From NCBI GenBank assembly GCA_025362415.1, contig JANYGM010000399.1, forward strand, positions 1-9,928: DNA of 9,928 nucleotides. Direction: 5' to 3'. Below the pieces are notes generated by a model. The model did no database searches. It worked only from the letters and a program-made list of their open reading frames with translations, and was not told where the DNA came from. Positions 1 through 5,971 of the stretch are shown in pieces. The stretch's first letter is position 1. Every line of letters starts with the position of its first letter. The DNA comes from a bacterium (GTDB taxonomy: Bacteria > Bacteroidota > Bacteroidia > Cytophagales > Thermonemataceae). The position numbers were made by a program, and so were the translations under genes.

Positions 1-251
1 GCATCAAATGCTTTAAAAGAACGTACAAAACGCCCTATATTCATCACTTGGTACGTTCCTGGTGCGGTTGATGCAAATTGATAAATGGCAGCAGAAGATT
101 TTAGTCCTTTATCCAAATCCAAAGTAACCTTAAATTCATCATTTGAACGGTCATTTAGATTAACGGTATAAGTAAGGTTTTGCGCCATTATTTCTGCTGA
201 AAACAGCATCAAACAGCTTGTAAACGTAGTTTTAAGAATTTTTTTGAACAT
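1..251 (-). CDS. M61-family (glycyl aminopeptidase-like) peptidase, N-terminal fragment
   Basis: The first 83 codons of a gene that runs off the left edge; I translated it from the complementary strand. It opens with a Sec signal peptide: a lysine-rich start (MFKKILK), a hydrophobic core to about residue 22, and probable cleavage after IMA at residue 23, so the product is exported. Residues 25-60 form an alternating beta-strand region, followed by APGTYQVMNIGRFV (63-76), which resembles the 'PGsY..rdfaRhv' motif of the M61 peptidase N-terminal domain. The zinc site (HExxH) would lie outside the window, so catalytic competence cannot be judged. The start is the ATG at 251; the 35 bases before it contain no G on the coding strand, and there is no Shine-Dalgarno. 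It is divergent from the ATPase gene at 348. The family call is recognition from one motif and is fairly but not fully secure. Confidence 0.68.
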   Translation of the reverse strand, partial: MFKKILKTTFTSCLMLFSAEIMAQNLTYTVNLNDRSNDEFKVTLDLDKGLKSSAAIYQFASTAPGTYQVMNIGRFVRSFKAFD

Positions 252-307
252 TTTTTTGAGTTTGGGTTGATTTAGATGTAAAATTACATAAATAAATAGA
301 GTTTTCA

Positions 308-315
308 CAAAATTA
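308..315 (-). promoter_or_regulatory. Putative -7 element for the M61 peptidase gene
   Basis: On the minus strand the sequence reads TAATTTTG, a full match to the Bacteroidota -7 consensus TAnnTTTG. It would start transcription near 300 and give a leader of about 50 nt. No clear -33 TTTG is visible at the usual distance, so support is moderate at best. Confidence 0.33.
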
Positions 316-319
316 AATG

Positions 320-327
320 TATTTTTG
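320..327 (+). promoter_or_regulatory. Putative -7 element for the ATPase gene
   Basis: TATTTTTG matches TAnnTTTG and lies 20 bases before the ATG at 348, implying a very short leader of about 14 nt. It sits only 4 bases from the oppositely oriented element at 308-315, so the two promoters are nearly back to back. A convincing -33 box is not seen. Confidence 0.35.
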
Positions 328-347
328 TAATAAATTAGCTTAAAAAC

Positions 348-1487
348 ATGATAACAAGTTTATATATTAAAAATTTTAAATCACTAAAAGAAATTGATTT
401 GGAAATACGTCATTTAACCTTGCTGACAGGCTTAAATGGTTCTGGTAAAAGTTCTTTGATACAAGTATTACTTCTTTTGAGGCAAAGTAAATATTATTTG
501 CGAGAAGGAATATTAAAACTTAGACCAAATGTAAATGATAGGTTGTTTGATGCGGGCGCAGCAGAAGATATTTATTATTACAAGGCAACTGATACAGAAA
601 TCATATTTAGTATAGAATATTCAAATGATCATATTTTGTCTTGGAAATTTGATTATAGGAGCGACAGAGAATATTCTGATGTTTTAGAATGTGGAAAATT
701 ACATAAGTATGATGAAAAAATATTAGATAAATTCCAGCCGTTTGTAGAGGATAATTTTCAATACTTATATGCAGAAAGAGTAATACCAATGTCTGCATAT
801 GTTGCATCTATTGAAAATGTTGTAAAAAGAAAAACGCTTGGCGTAACAGGTGAACATACAGCATTTTATTTAGAAACTTATGGCATACACCAGAAAATTA
901 CTAGCACCCAATTACAGCACCCAAAAGCAAAAAATAATAGTCTAATAGCGCAAACAAACGCTTGGCTTGCAGAAATATCTCCCAATATTAGTATAGAAAC
1001 AAAGATTGTAAGTGACGGATTAGCCGTTGATTTAAAGTATAATTTTGGGGGTAAAGCCTTCAAACCCCAGCACGTAGGCTTTGGAATTTCATATGCTTTG
1101 CCTGTTATTGTGGCTTTGCTTACTGCAGAAGAAGGCAAACTTATTATTATAGAAAATCCAGAATCTCACGTACACCCACGAGGGCAAGCCGCACTAGGCA
1201 AACTCTTAGCGGCTGCTACACAAACAGGTGCGCAAATTATTGTAGAAACACATAGTGACCATATTTTAAATGGTATTAGAGTTGCACTAAAAGAAAAAAG
1301 AGCAAAGCCTGATGACGTTATTGCTCATTATTTTAAGAAAAATGAGGAAGAAAGTTGTTCTGAAATTACTTCTATTTTGATAGATGACAAAGGAAAATTA
1401 CGCAGTAAAACGGATAATGGAATAAGTGCCGAACTTCCAAAAGGTTTTTTTGATGAGTGGACAAACTTGATGTTCAAATTATTGTAG
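348..1487 (+). CDS. AAA family ATPase with DUF3696-type C-terminus
   Basis: A 379-residue SMC/ABC-like ATPase of the OLD/RecF-like 'AAA_15/DUF3696' kind. The Walker A P-loop is GLNGSGKSS (28-36), directly after the characteristic N-terminal strand 'ITSLYIKNFKSLKEIDLEI'. A middle region (about 50-235) includes the family-typical YLYAERVIP (140-148) and LGVTGEHT (164-171). The signature-like segment is VGFGISYALP (243-252). Walker B is LIIIENPESHVHP (265-277), with E269 the likely catalytic base, and the histidine-switch region is IIVETHSDHILNG (297-309). The end (about 342-379), with the PKGFFDEW stretch, fits the DUF3696 tail. No transmembrane segment is seen and the protein is presumably cytosolic. 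The gene is 68 bp upstream of, and co-directional with, the putative toxin gene at 1556. Such ATPases commonly act as sensor or regulatory partners of an effector in defence modules; that role here is inferred. All motor motifs look intact. Confidence 0.87.
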   Translation: MITSLYIKNFKSLKEIDLEIRHLTLLTGLNGSGKSSLIQVLLLLRQSKYYLREGILKLRPNVNDRLFDAGAAEDIYYYKATDTEIIFSIEYSNDHILSWKFDYRSDREYSDVLECGKLHKYDEKILDKFQPFVEDNFQYLYAERVIPMSAYVASIENVVKRKTLGVTGEHTAFYLETYGIHQKITSTQLQHPKAKNNSLIAQTNAWLAEISPNISIETKIVSDGLAVDLKYNFGGKAFKPQHVGFGISYALPVIVALLTAEEGKLIIIENPESHVHPRGQAALGKLLAAATQTGAQIIVETHSDHILNGIRVALKEKRAKPDDVIAHYFKKNEEESCSEITSILIDDKGKLRSKTDNGISAELPKGFFDEWTNLMFKLL

Positions 1488-1555
1488 GTTTTTGTTCTTC
1501 AAATTATCAAAAGATTGTATTCATTCACAATTTAAAATCCACAATTACTTAATTT

Positions 1556-2518
1556 ATGGAGTTATTTTTCAATGAACTTTCCGCTAAAACAGCAACTAAT
1601 GATGTGGAAGCAAAGAAATGGATAATAGATTTTCTCAAACTTTGCCAAATTATTGATAGAATTTTAAACTCTCTGAATAACCAATTAAAACTACGAACAA
1701 CAGAAGATTTTTTGACTTTTCAACTGACAAATAAAGATAATATTGTTGCGTTTCTAGGGGAAACTTTTGGTTTTGCTGACCCTGAATTGGTTGTTTTTCT
1801 AAGTTTATTAGATAGCCCTTATTTAGACAAAAATGACTCTCAAATAGAAGAATATCAGTATAGTTCTATAAAAATTGATGGAATTTTAGAGGAAAAAACC
1901 ATAACAGGTTTGGGCGCAACTTTTATCAAAAAAACCTTAAGCCTTAGCTTTGATAATGACACAAAATGGGATAAAACAGAAATTGTATTTGAAGTAAATT
2001 TAATGGATAAAAATGCAAAGATCAATACTCAAGAAGCATCAGTTAGACACGCAAGTAAAATCAAACATATCATTGACGCACATCTTCCATTTTTTGCTGG
2101 TTTGTTTGATTTTAAATCATATAAACCAATCTTTTCTTTTCAAGACAAAACACAGAATTTATTGCCTTTACTAGAAATTTATAGCTTATTTTTAGGTGAA
2201 AATGAAGATGTTTGGGAACTTTTTTATAGAGAAATAGCACACTTAAATGAAACCGACAGAATTGCCAAAATCAAAGAAATAGCACGTAAAATTGCAGAAA
2301 TACAGCATTGGAAAGATGCAACAGGTGGAGTAAAAAATCAAAATAAGAATAGAGAACTTTATTTTATTCCTTCTACTGATTTCATACTTTCTATTGATTT
2401 GCAACATGGAGATTTTGAAGTCTTGAAAAATCAAAAATCACCTAACCATTTTGGTTCTATTTCTTTTGATGGTAAAAGGTTTAAAGCACCTCAAAATGAC
2501 CATTCAATCATCATTTAA
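1556..2518 (+). CDS. Unknown ATPase partner with colicin E3-like rRNase motif at the C-terminus (candidate toxin effector)
   Basis: A 320-residue protein that I cannot assign to a named family. The N-terminal part (1-90) looks helical and starts MELFFNELSA. The middle (about 103-190) has mixed strands, with GLGATFIKKTLSLSF (118-132) followed by KWD (137-139). A charged helical stretch at 225-253 leads into the C-terminus. Residues 279-301 read SIDLQHGDFEVL then HFGS. Within this, D281-x-x-H284-G-x-x-E288 reproduces the catalytic spacing of the colicin E3 16S-rRNase domain, remembered as D510-K-Q-H513-G-E-L-E517, and H298-x-G-S corresponds to its downstream HLGS. The arginine near the colicin C-terminus (R545) has no clear equivalent; R308 and H316 are possible substitutes. 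This is motif-level evidence, not an alignment. No signal peptide or immunity gene is seen. Pairing with the upstream ATPase (68-bp gap, same strand) suggests a two-gene toxin or defence unit. The leader is G-free for 38 nt before the ATG. Its stop lies 12 bp from the convergent gatC stop. Confidence 0.72.
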   Translation: MELFFNELSAKTATNDVEAKKWIIDFLKLCQIIDRILNSLNNQLKLRTTEDFLTFQLTNKDNIVAFLGETFGFADPELVVFLSLLDSPYLDKNDSQIEEYQYSSIKIDGILEEKTITGLGATFIKKTLSLSFDNDTKWDKTEIVFEVNLMDKNAKINTQEASVRHASKIKHIIDAHLPFFAGLFDFKSYKPIFSFQDKTQNLLPLLEIYSLFLGENEDVWELFYREIAHLNETDRIAKIKEIARKIAEIQHWKDATGGVKNQNKNRELYFIPSTDFILSIDLQHGDFEVLKNQKSPNHFGSISFDGKRFKAPQNDHSIII

Positions 2519-2530
2519 TACAATATTTTC

Positions 2531-2818
2531 TTATTCAATCACTTTTGGCACTCTAAAATAGTTAGAATCTTTTTTGGGCGCATTTAAAAGTCCTTTTTCG
2601 TGTGATAAAGAAGGTTTTACAACATCTTCACGCAACACATTTATTTCTCTAGAGATATGAATAAGAGGCATTACGTTGTCTGTATTTACTTCATTGAGTT
2701 GCTCCATCCACGTAAGGATTTTATTCATATTAAGTATCATTTTGTCTGCTTCTTTCTCCTCAAAGTCCAAACGAGCAAGATGAGCAATGTTTTTTAGTGT
2801 TTCTTTATTGATTATCAT
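2531..2818 (-). CDS. gatC: Asp-tRNA(Asn)/Glu-tRNA(Gln) amidotransferase subunit C
   Basis: A 95-residue GatC, the usual length for the family. It stabilises the GatA amidase on GatB in the GatCAB complex, which converts misacylated Glu-tRNA(Gln) or Asp-tRNA(Asn) to the correct amidated form. The diagnostic N-terminus ETLKNIAHLARLDFEEKE (6-23) and the later segment from VMPLIHIS to LREDVV, with the C-terminal YFRVPKVIE, fit the family well. gatA and gatB are not in the window, as is common in Bacteroidota. It is the last gene of a minus-strand run after two PASTA genes, separated by a 79-bp spacer that contains five copies of a heptamer running right up to the ATG. It converges on the putative toxin gene with 12 bp between stop codons and no visible terminator. 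Confidence 0.94.
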   Translation of the reverse strand: MIINKETLKNIAHLARLDFEEKEADKMILNMNKILTWMEQLNEVNTDNVMPLIHISREINVLREDVVKPSLSHEKGLLNAPKKDSNYFRVPKVIE

Positions 2819-2819
2819 T

Positions 2820-2854
2820 GTGAGTTGTGAGTTGTGAGTTGTGAGTTGTGAGTT
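2820..2854 (+). repeat. Heptamer tandem array (GTGAGTT x5) upstream of gatC
   Basis: Five perfect head-to-tail copies of GTGAGTT (AACTCAC on the gatC coding strand), ending 1 base before the gatC start codon. Perfect copies in a short array suggest recent slippage and possible length variation between strains. The array forms most of a 40-nt leader that has no G in the gatC sense strand (2819-2858). Confidence 0.95.
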
Positions 2855-2897
2855 ATTTCTTCAAATATCAAACAAACACAACCGTTATTCGTAATTT

Positions 2898-3896
2898 TTA
2901 ATTCGTAATTGAATTTGGTTTTTTGACTTCTTTTTTTGGCTGATTTTTAGCTTTATTTTTCAGTTCCTGTTCTTTTTTCTTTCTGATAATTTCTAATTTT
3001 TCTTTATTAGATTTCTCTGTATTTTTGTTAGAATTCTCTGGTTTTTCTGACTTATTTTTTTCTGATTTTTCTTGTCTTTCTTCTTCTTTTAGTTGATTTT
3101 GAGGCTTTTGTGCGGGGCTACCAACCACCCAAATATCAATAATTTCACCTGCGTGTATTTGGGCATTTACGAGAGAATCTCCCACCATTTCACCGCTTGC
3201 AGAAGGACTTTGACGCAACACTATGCCAATATCTTGGTCTGGCTCATCATAAATATAATTAACAACGCCAAGTTCCAAATTAAGCGCACTAATCAGCATT
3301 TCAGCCTCTTCTTGTGGCATTCCTGTAAGGTTTGGTACATCAAATGCTTCATTACTTTTTCCTCCAATCACTAAATCTATACGTGAACCTTTGGGAATAC
3401 TTGTTCCATTAGTAATAATTTTTCCATTAAAAGTAATACCTATAACTGTATTATGACGAATGTCAGGTTTATAAGAAATATTCCCTAAAATAAGGTCAGC
3501 ACGCTCCAAACGGCGTTTTGCAGTTTCAAAAGAAACATCTATTAGTTCTGGTAATTTGGTGGCTGGTGTGCTTTGTGGCGTGATAACAAGGTGAATATGT
3601 CTTCCCGCTTTTACCTTTGTGCCTGCTTGTGGATGTTGCTCCAAAATTGTATGAGGAGGCATTTTCCCAGAAAAAACGGAATCTCTTACCACATAATCAA
3701 GTTGTCGTTCTTCCAAATATCTTTTTGCCTCTTCCAAACTCATTCCTACAAGTTTTGGCACAGCTAAGCTCTGCCCGTGCAAGGTTTTGCTAGGTAAGAA
3801 AAAGCTAAAAAACAACCACGCAAAAAAAGCTAAAAACAGCCCTATAACGCTAATATGTATAATTAGATGCCACCAACGGTTAGTAGAAACTTGCAA
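2898..3896 (-). CDS. Membrane-anchored PASTA-domain protein with charged C-terminal tail
   Basis: A 332-residue protein with a short N-terminus, one transmembrane helix (about 10-34) ending FFSFFLP, and three PASTA repeats. PASTA modules in other proteins bind peptidoglycan or beta-lactams. The repeats lie at about 44-107 (VPKLVGMSLEEAKRYLEE), 113-178 (ending RIDLVIGG) and 186-258 (VPNLTGMPQEEAEMLISA, ending AGEIIDIWVVG). A low-complexity K/E/N/Q-rich tail follows (262-332). No kinase or penicillin-binding domain is present. Topology is probably anchor in the inner membrane with PASTA repeats in the periplasm. The start is TTG at 3896: no in-frame ATG exists before the PASTA repeats, and the N-terminus lines up with the ATG-initiated paralogue at 4893 to within two residues. 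Only repeat sequence lies upstream. It follows the paralogous gene after a 115-bp repeat-rich gap, so the two are probably co-transcribed and arose by tandem duplication. Confidence 0.86.
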   Translation of the reverse strand: MQVSTNRWWHLIIHISVIGLFLAFFAWLFFSFFLPSKTLHGQSLAVPKLVGMSLEEAKRYLEERQLDYVVRDSVFSGKMPPHTILEQHPQAGTKVKAGRHIHLVITPQSTPATKLPELIDVSFETAKRRLERADLILGNISYKPDIRHNTVIGITFNGKIITNGTSIPKGSRIDLVIGGKSNEAFDVPNLTGMPQEEAEMLISALNLELGVVNYIYDEPDQDIGIVLRQSPSASGEMVGDSLVNAQIHAGEIIDIWVVGSPAQKPQNQLKEEERQEKSEKNKSEKPENSNKNTEKSNKEKLEIIRKKKEQELKNKAKNQPKKEVKKPNSITN

Positions 3897-3901
3897 TTTT
3901 T

Positions 3902-4020
3902 TAGTGTTTAGTGAGTAGTGAAATAGTGAGTAGTGTTTAGTGAAGTAGTGAGGAGTGTTTAGCAGTTTTTGTTGTAATAATGTATTCCACTACTCACTAT
4001 TTCACTCCTCACTACTTCAC
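3902..4020. repeat. TAGTGA-word array with inverted copies between the PASTA genes
   Basis: Plus-strand 3902-3957 is built of 7-8-base variants of TAGTGAG, TAGTGAAA, TAGTGAAG and TAGTGTT. Positions 3988-4020 carry the same words inverted. Two blocks are exact inverted partners: 3917-3935 with 3988-4006 (19 nt) and 3940-3957 with 4003-4020 (18 nt). Block order is permuted between the arms, so the two pairings share bases 4003-4006 and compete. The right arm contains the stop codon (4012-4014) of the upstream PASTA gene; the left arm ends 6 bases before the TTG start of the downstream one. Confidence 0.92.
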
Positions 4021-4893
4021 TTTCTTTCCTGCAAGCCAAATATCTACTATTTCACCTGCTCTGACCATATTTCTATGCACAGGACCTCCTTTTTTCTTCT
4101 TGATGCGTATTTCATCATCTTCATTATTTTGAGCGGTGGCTAGTTTTTTGATTTTATCAGGATTATCTTCATCTTCTACTTCAATATAAACAGGCGGATT
4201 TTGCCTAGTAACAGTGCCAGCAGGCTTATCAGATTCAGTATCATAGTTAATTGCGCCCATCTGCAGTTGTAAAGGTTCTAAGGCTTTAAGTACGTCTTCT
4301 TTAGTCATTCCAATAAGGTTAGGCATGTACATATCCGTATCTCCAAGTCCCTCACCTACAAGCAAATCAATAGCCGTTCCCATACGTACTGCCATATCTT
4401 TTTCAATAGGTTTTCCATTGACTTCTGTCTGCAAAACGTCATCTAAAGCAATATCTGGTCTAAACCTAATTTTGCCAAGTTCTAGATTATTTTGTCTTAG
4501 ACGTGTCATAGCCATTATATAAGACATACCTTTAAGGTTGGGCATTTTTATCATTGGGGGAAGTTTTGGACTAACCACAAGGTATATTTTGCGCCCTTTT
4601 TTTACTCTTTCTTTTGGTGCAGGATACTGACTAAGCACTGTAAAAGGCTTATTATTAGCACTATAAGCAGAATCTTTTACTATCATTGTAACGCCTTGCT
4701 CACGCATACGAGCTTCCAAATCTTGTACGGTTGTTCCCACAAGGCTTGGAACTTCTACTGTATCATCAAAATTAGTACTGACTGGCAAATAAAAGGAGAA
4801 AAAAAGCACGCCTGCCAACACAAAAATACATATTACTATGCCAAGATGTACTAAAACTTGCAAAAAAGAACGTGTACGAATATAAATATTCAT
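4012..4893 (-). CDS. Membrane-anchored PASTA-domain protein (paralogue of the 2898-3896 gene)
   Basis: A 293-residue protein with a basic N-terminus, a transmembrane helix (about 11-37) ending FFSFYLP, and three PASTA repeats: about 46-109 (VPSLVGTTVQDLEARM, ending IYLVVSP), 115-180 (MPNLKGMSYIMAMTRL, ending IDLLVG) and 189-288 (MPNLIGMTKEDVLKAL, ending AGEIVDIWLAG). The third repeat is interrupted at about 236-272 by an acidic stretch followed by a lysine run. Unlike the paralogue it has no long tail after the last repeat. A single-pass inner-membrane protein with periplasmic cell-wall-binding repeats is the likely arrangement; a morphogenesis role is inferred. It starts at the ATG at 4893, 38 nt after a candidate -7 element, with a G-free leader. 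Its last codons and stop lie inside the inverted TAGTGA repeat. It is divergent from panC. Confidence 0.88.
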   Translation of the reverse strand: MNIYIRTRSFLQVLVHLGIVICIFVLAGVLFFSFYLPVSTNFDDTVEVPSLVGTTVQDLEARMREQGVTMIVKDSAYSANNKPFTVLSQYPAPKERVKKGRKIYLVVSPKLPPMIKMPNLKGMSYIMAMTRLRQNNLELGKIRFRPDIALDDVLQTEVNGKPIEKDMAVRMGTAIDLLVGEGLGDTDMYMPNLIGMTKEDVLKALEPLQLQMGAINYDTESDKPAGTVTRQNPPVYIEVEDEDNPDKIKKLATAQNNEDDEIRIKKKKGGPVHRNMVRAGEIVDIWLAGKKVK

Positions 4894-4926
4894 TATTGAT
4901 GAATGATGAATTGTGGATTATGAATT
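4894..4926 (-). repeat. Short-word leader repeats before the PASTA gene at 4893
   Basis: On the coding strand the leader is made of near-repeats of ATTCATC/ATTCATA/AATTC words. It includes AATCCACAATT (plus-strand 4909-4919), an 11-mer that also occurs in sense orientation in the leader of the putative toxin gene at 1536-1546. There is no G on the coding strand from 4931 down to 4894. Confidence 0.6.
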
Positions 4927-4931
4927 AAGTA

Positions 4932-4939
4932 CAAATTTA
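4932..4939 (-). promoter_or_regulatory. Putative -7 element for the PASTA-PASTA-gatC run
   Basis: Reads TAAATTTG on the minus strand, a full match to TAnnTTTG. Transcription would begin about 7 bases downstream, leaving a leader of about 32 nt that is entirely free of G. A canonical -33 TTTG is not evident. Confidence 0.42.
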
Positions 4940-4997
4940 GTGTTTTTTTGAAAGAAATTAGAATTATTTTTGAGAATTATTTTTTTAGATGTTTTTT

Positions 4998-5005
4998 TAT
5001 GTTTG
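4998..5005 (+). promoter_or_regulatory. Putative -7 element for panC
   Basis: TATGTTTG matches TAnnTTTG and lies 29 bases before the panC ATG, giving a leader of about 23 nt. A TTTG at 4969-4972 is 25 bases upstream, rather far for the -33 box. The region is strongly T-rich. Confidence 0.4.
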
Positions 5006-5034
5006 TTTTGTGAAAAACTAAATTAAAAAGATTT

Positions 5035-5892
5035 ATGAGGATTTTTAATAAAATAGCAGACTTACGAGCATATTTGCACGAATGTAGGGCAAAAAACCAA
5101 AAAATAGGTTTTGTTCCTACAATGGGCGCACTTCACGAGGGACATCTTGCGCTTGTGCAATGCGCTAAAAATGAGGTAGAAATTGCCGTTTGTAGTATTT
5201 ATGTAAATCCTACACAATTTAATAATCCTACAGATTTAGAAAAATACCCAAGAACCCTAGAAAATGATATAAAACTACTAGAAACAGTCTTTTGTGATGT
5301 GCTTTTTGTACCTGAAAATGCAGAAATGTATCCAGAAAAAAATATTTTAAAGTTTGATTTTGGCACATTAGAAACCGTAATGGAAGGGCGTTTTCGTCCT
5401 GGTCATTTTAATGGAATGGCTACGGTGGTATGCAAATTATTTAATATTGTGCAGCCTAACAAAGCTTATTTTGGACAAAAAGATTTACAACAATATATGG
5501 TAGTTCGTCAATTTATTGCTGATTTATCTTTTCCAATAGAACTCGTTTGTTATCCTATTGTTCGTGAAAAAGATGGCTTAGCTATGTCCTCACGCAACAA
5601 ACGCCTTACACCTGCGCAAAGAGAAATTGCACCAAAACTTTATGAGGCTCTTATTTTAGCTCAAAATCTTCTACAAAATAAAGATAAAAATCAACAAAAA
5701 AACATTCAAGAAATTAAAGAAGAAGTATTAGTTTTTTTGGGAAATATAGAAGGAATAAAAGTAGAATATTTTGAAATTGTAGCGCAAAACACTTTGATTA
5801 GTTTGGATAATTTAGCTGAAAAAACATCTATTGCGCTTTGTATTGCGGCTTTTTTGGGAGAAATACGTTTGATAGATAATTTGCTTTTATAA
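5035..5892 (+). CDS. panC: Pantothenate synthetase (pantoate--beta-alanine ligase)
   Basis: A 285-residue PanC, normal length. It catalyses ATP-dependent condensation of pantoate with beta-alanine to pantothenate, the step before CoA synthesis, in the cytosol. The nucleotidyltransferase HIGH-type motif is seen in PTMGALHEGH (28-37; H34 and H37). SIYVNPTQFN (54-63), GRFRPGHFNGMATVV (118-132) and FGQKDLQQ (146-153) are canonical substrate-site segments. The KMSKS-like loop is REKDGLAMSSRN (177-188). All key residues appear intact. The C-terminal domain (about 190-285) contains a lysine/asparagine-rich stretch (213-228) that may be a lineage-specific loop. The ATG at 5035 puts the motif spacing right. 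It is transcribed alone: divergent from the PASTA gene, and the next co-directional gene (HNH) has its own promoter. No panB or panD is seen. Confidence 0.96.
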   Translation: MRIFNKIADLRAYLHECRAKNQKIGFVPTMGALHEGHLALVQCAKNEVEIAVCSIYVNPTQFNNPTDLEKYPRTLENDIKLLETVFCDVLFVPENAEMYPEKNILKFDFGTLETVMEGRFRPGHFNGMATVVCKLFNIVQPNKAYFGQKDLQQYMVVRQFIADLSFPIELVCYPIVREKDGLAMSSRNKRLTPAQREIAPKLYEALILAQNLLQNKDKNQQKNIQEIKEEVLVFLGNIEGIKVEYFEIVAQNTLISLDNLAEKTSIALCIAAFLGEIRLIDNLLL

Positions 5893-5896
5893 TTTT

Positions 5897-5928
5897 TTTG
5901 GAAATGTATATTTTAATTTGTAAGTTTG
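5897..5928 (+). promoter_or_regulatory. Bacteroidota-type promoter for the HNH gene
   Basis: This is the best promoter in the window: TTTG at 5897-5900, 20 bases of spacer, then TAAGTTTG at 5921-5928, matching the -33 TTTG / -7 TAnnTTTG consensus. The predicted start near 5935 leaves a leader of about 37 nt, G-free from 5938 to the ATG at 5972. The -33 box begins 4 bases after the panC stop codon. Confidence 0.6.
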
Positions 5929-5971
5929 TAGAAACAGATAATTTAATTCAATTAAATCAAAACTTAAAATT

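Noticed and set aside
878..1138. Minus-strand open frames inside the ATPase and toxin genes (878-1138, 607-807, 2243-2434).
   Set aside because: Shadows of the strongly supported plus-strand genes, with low-complexity translation and no start context.
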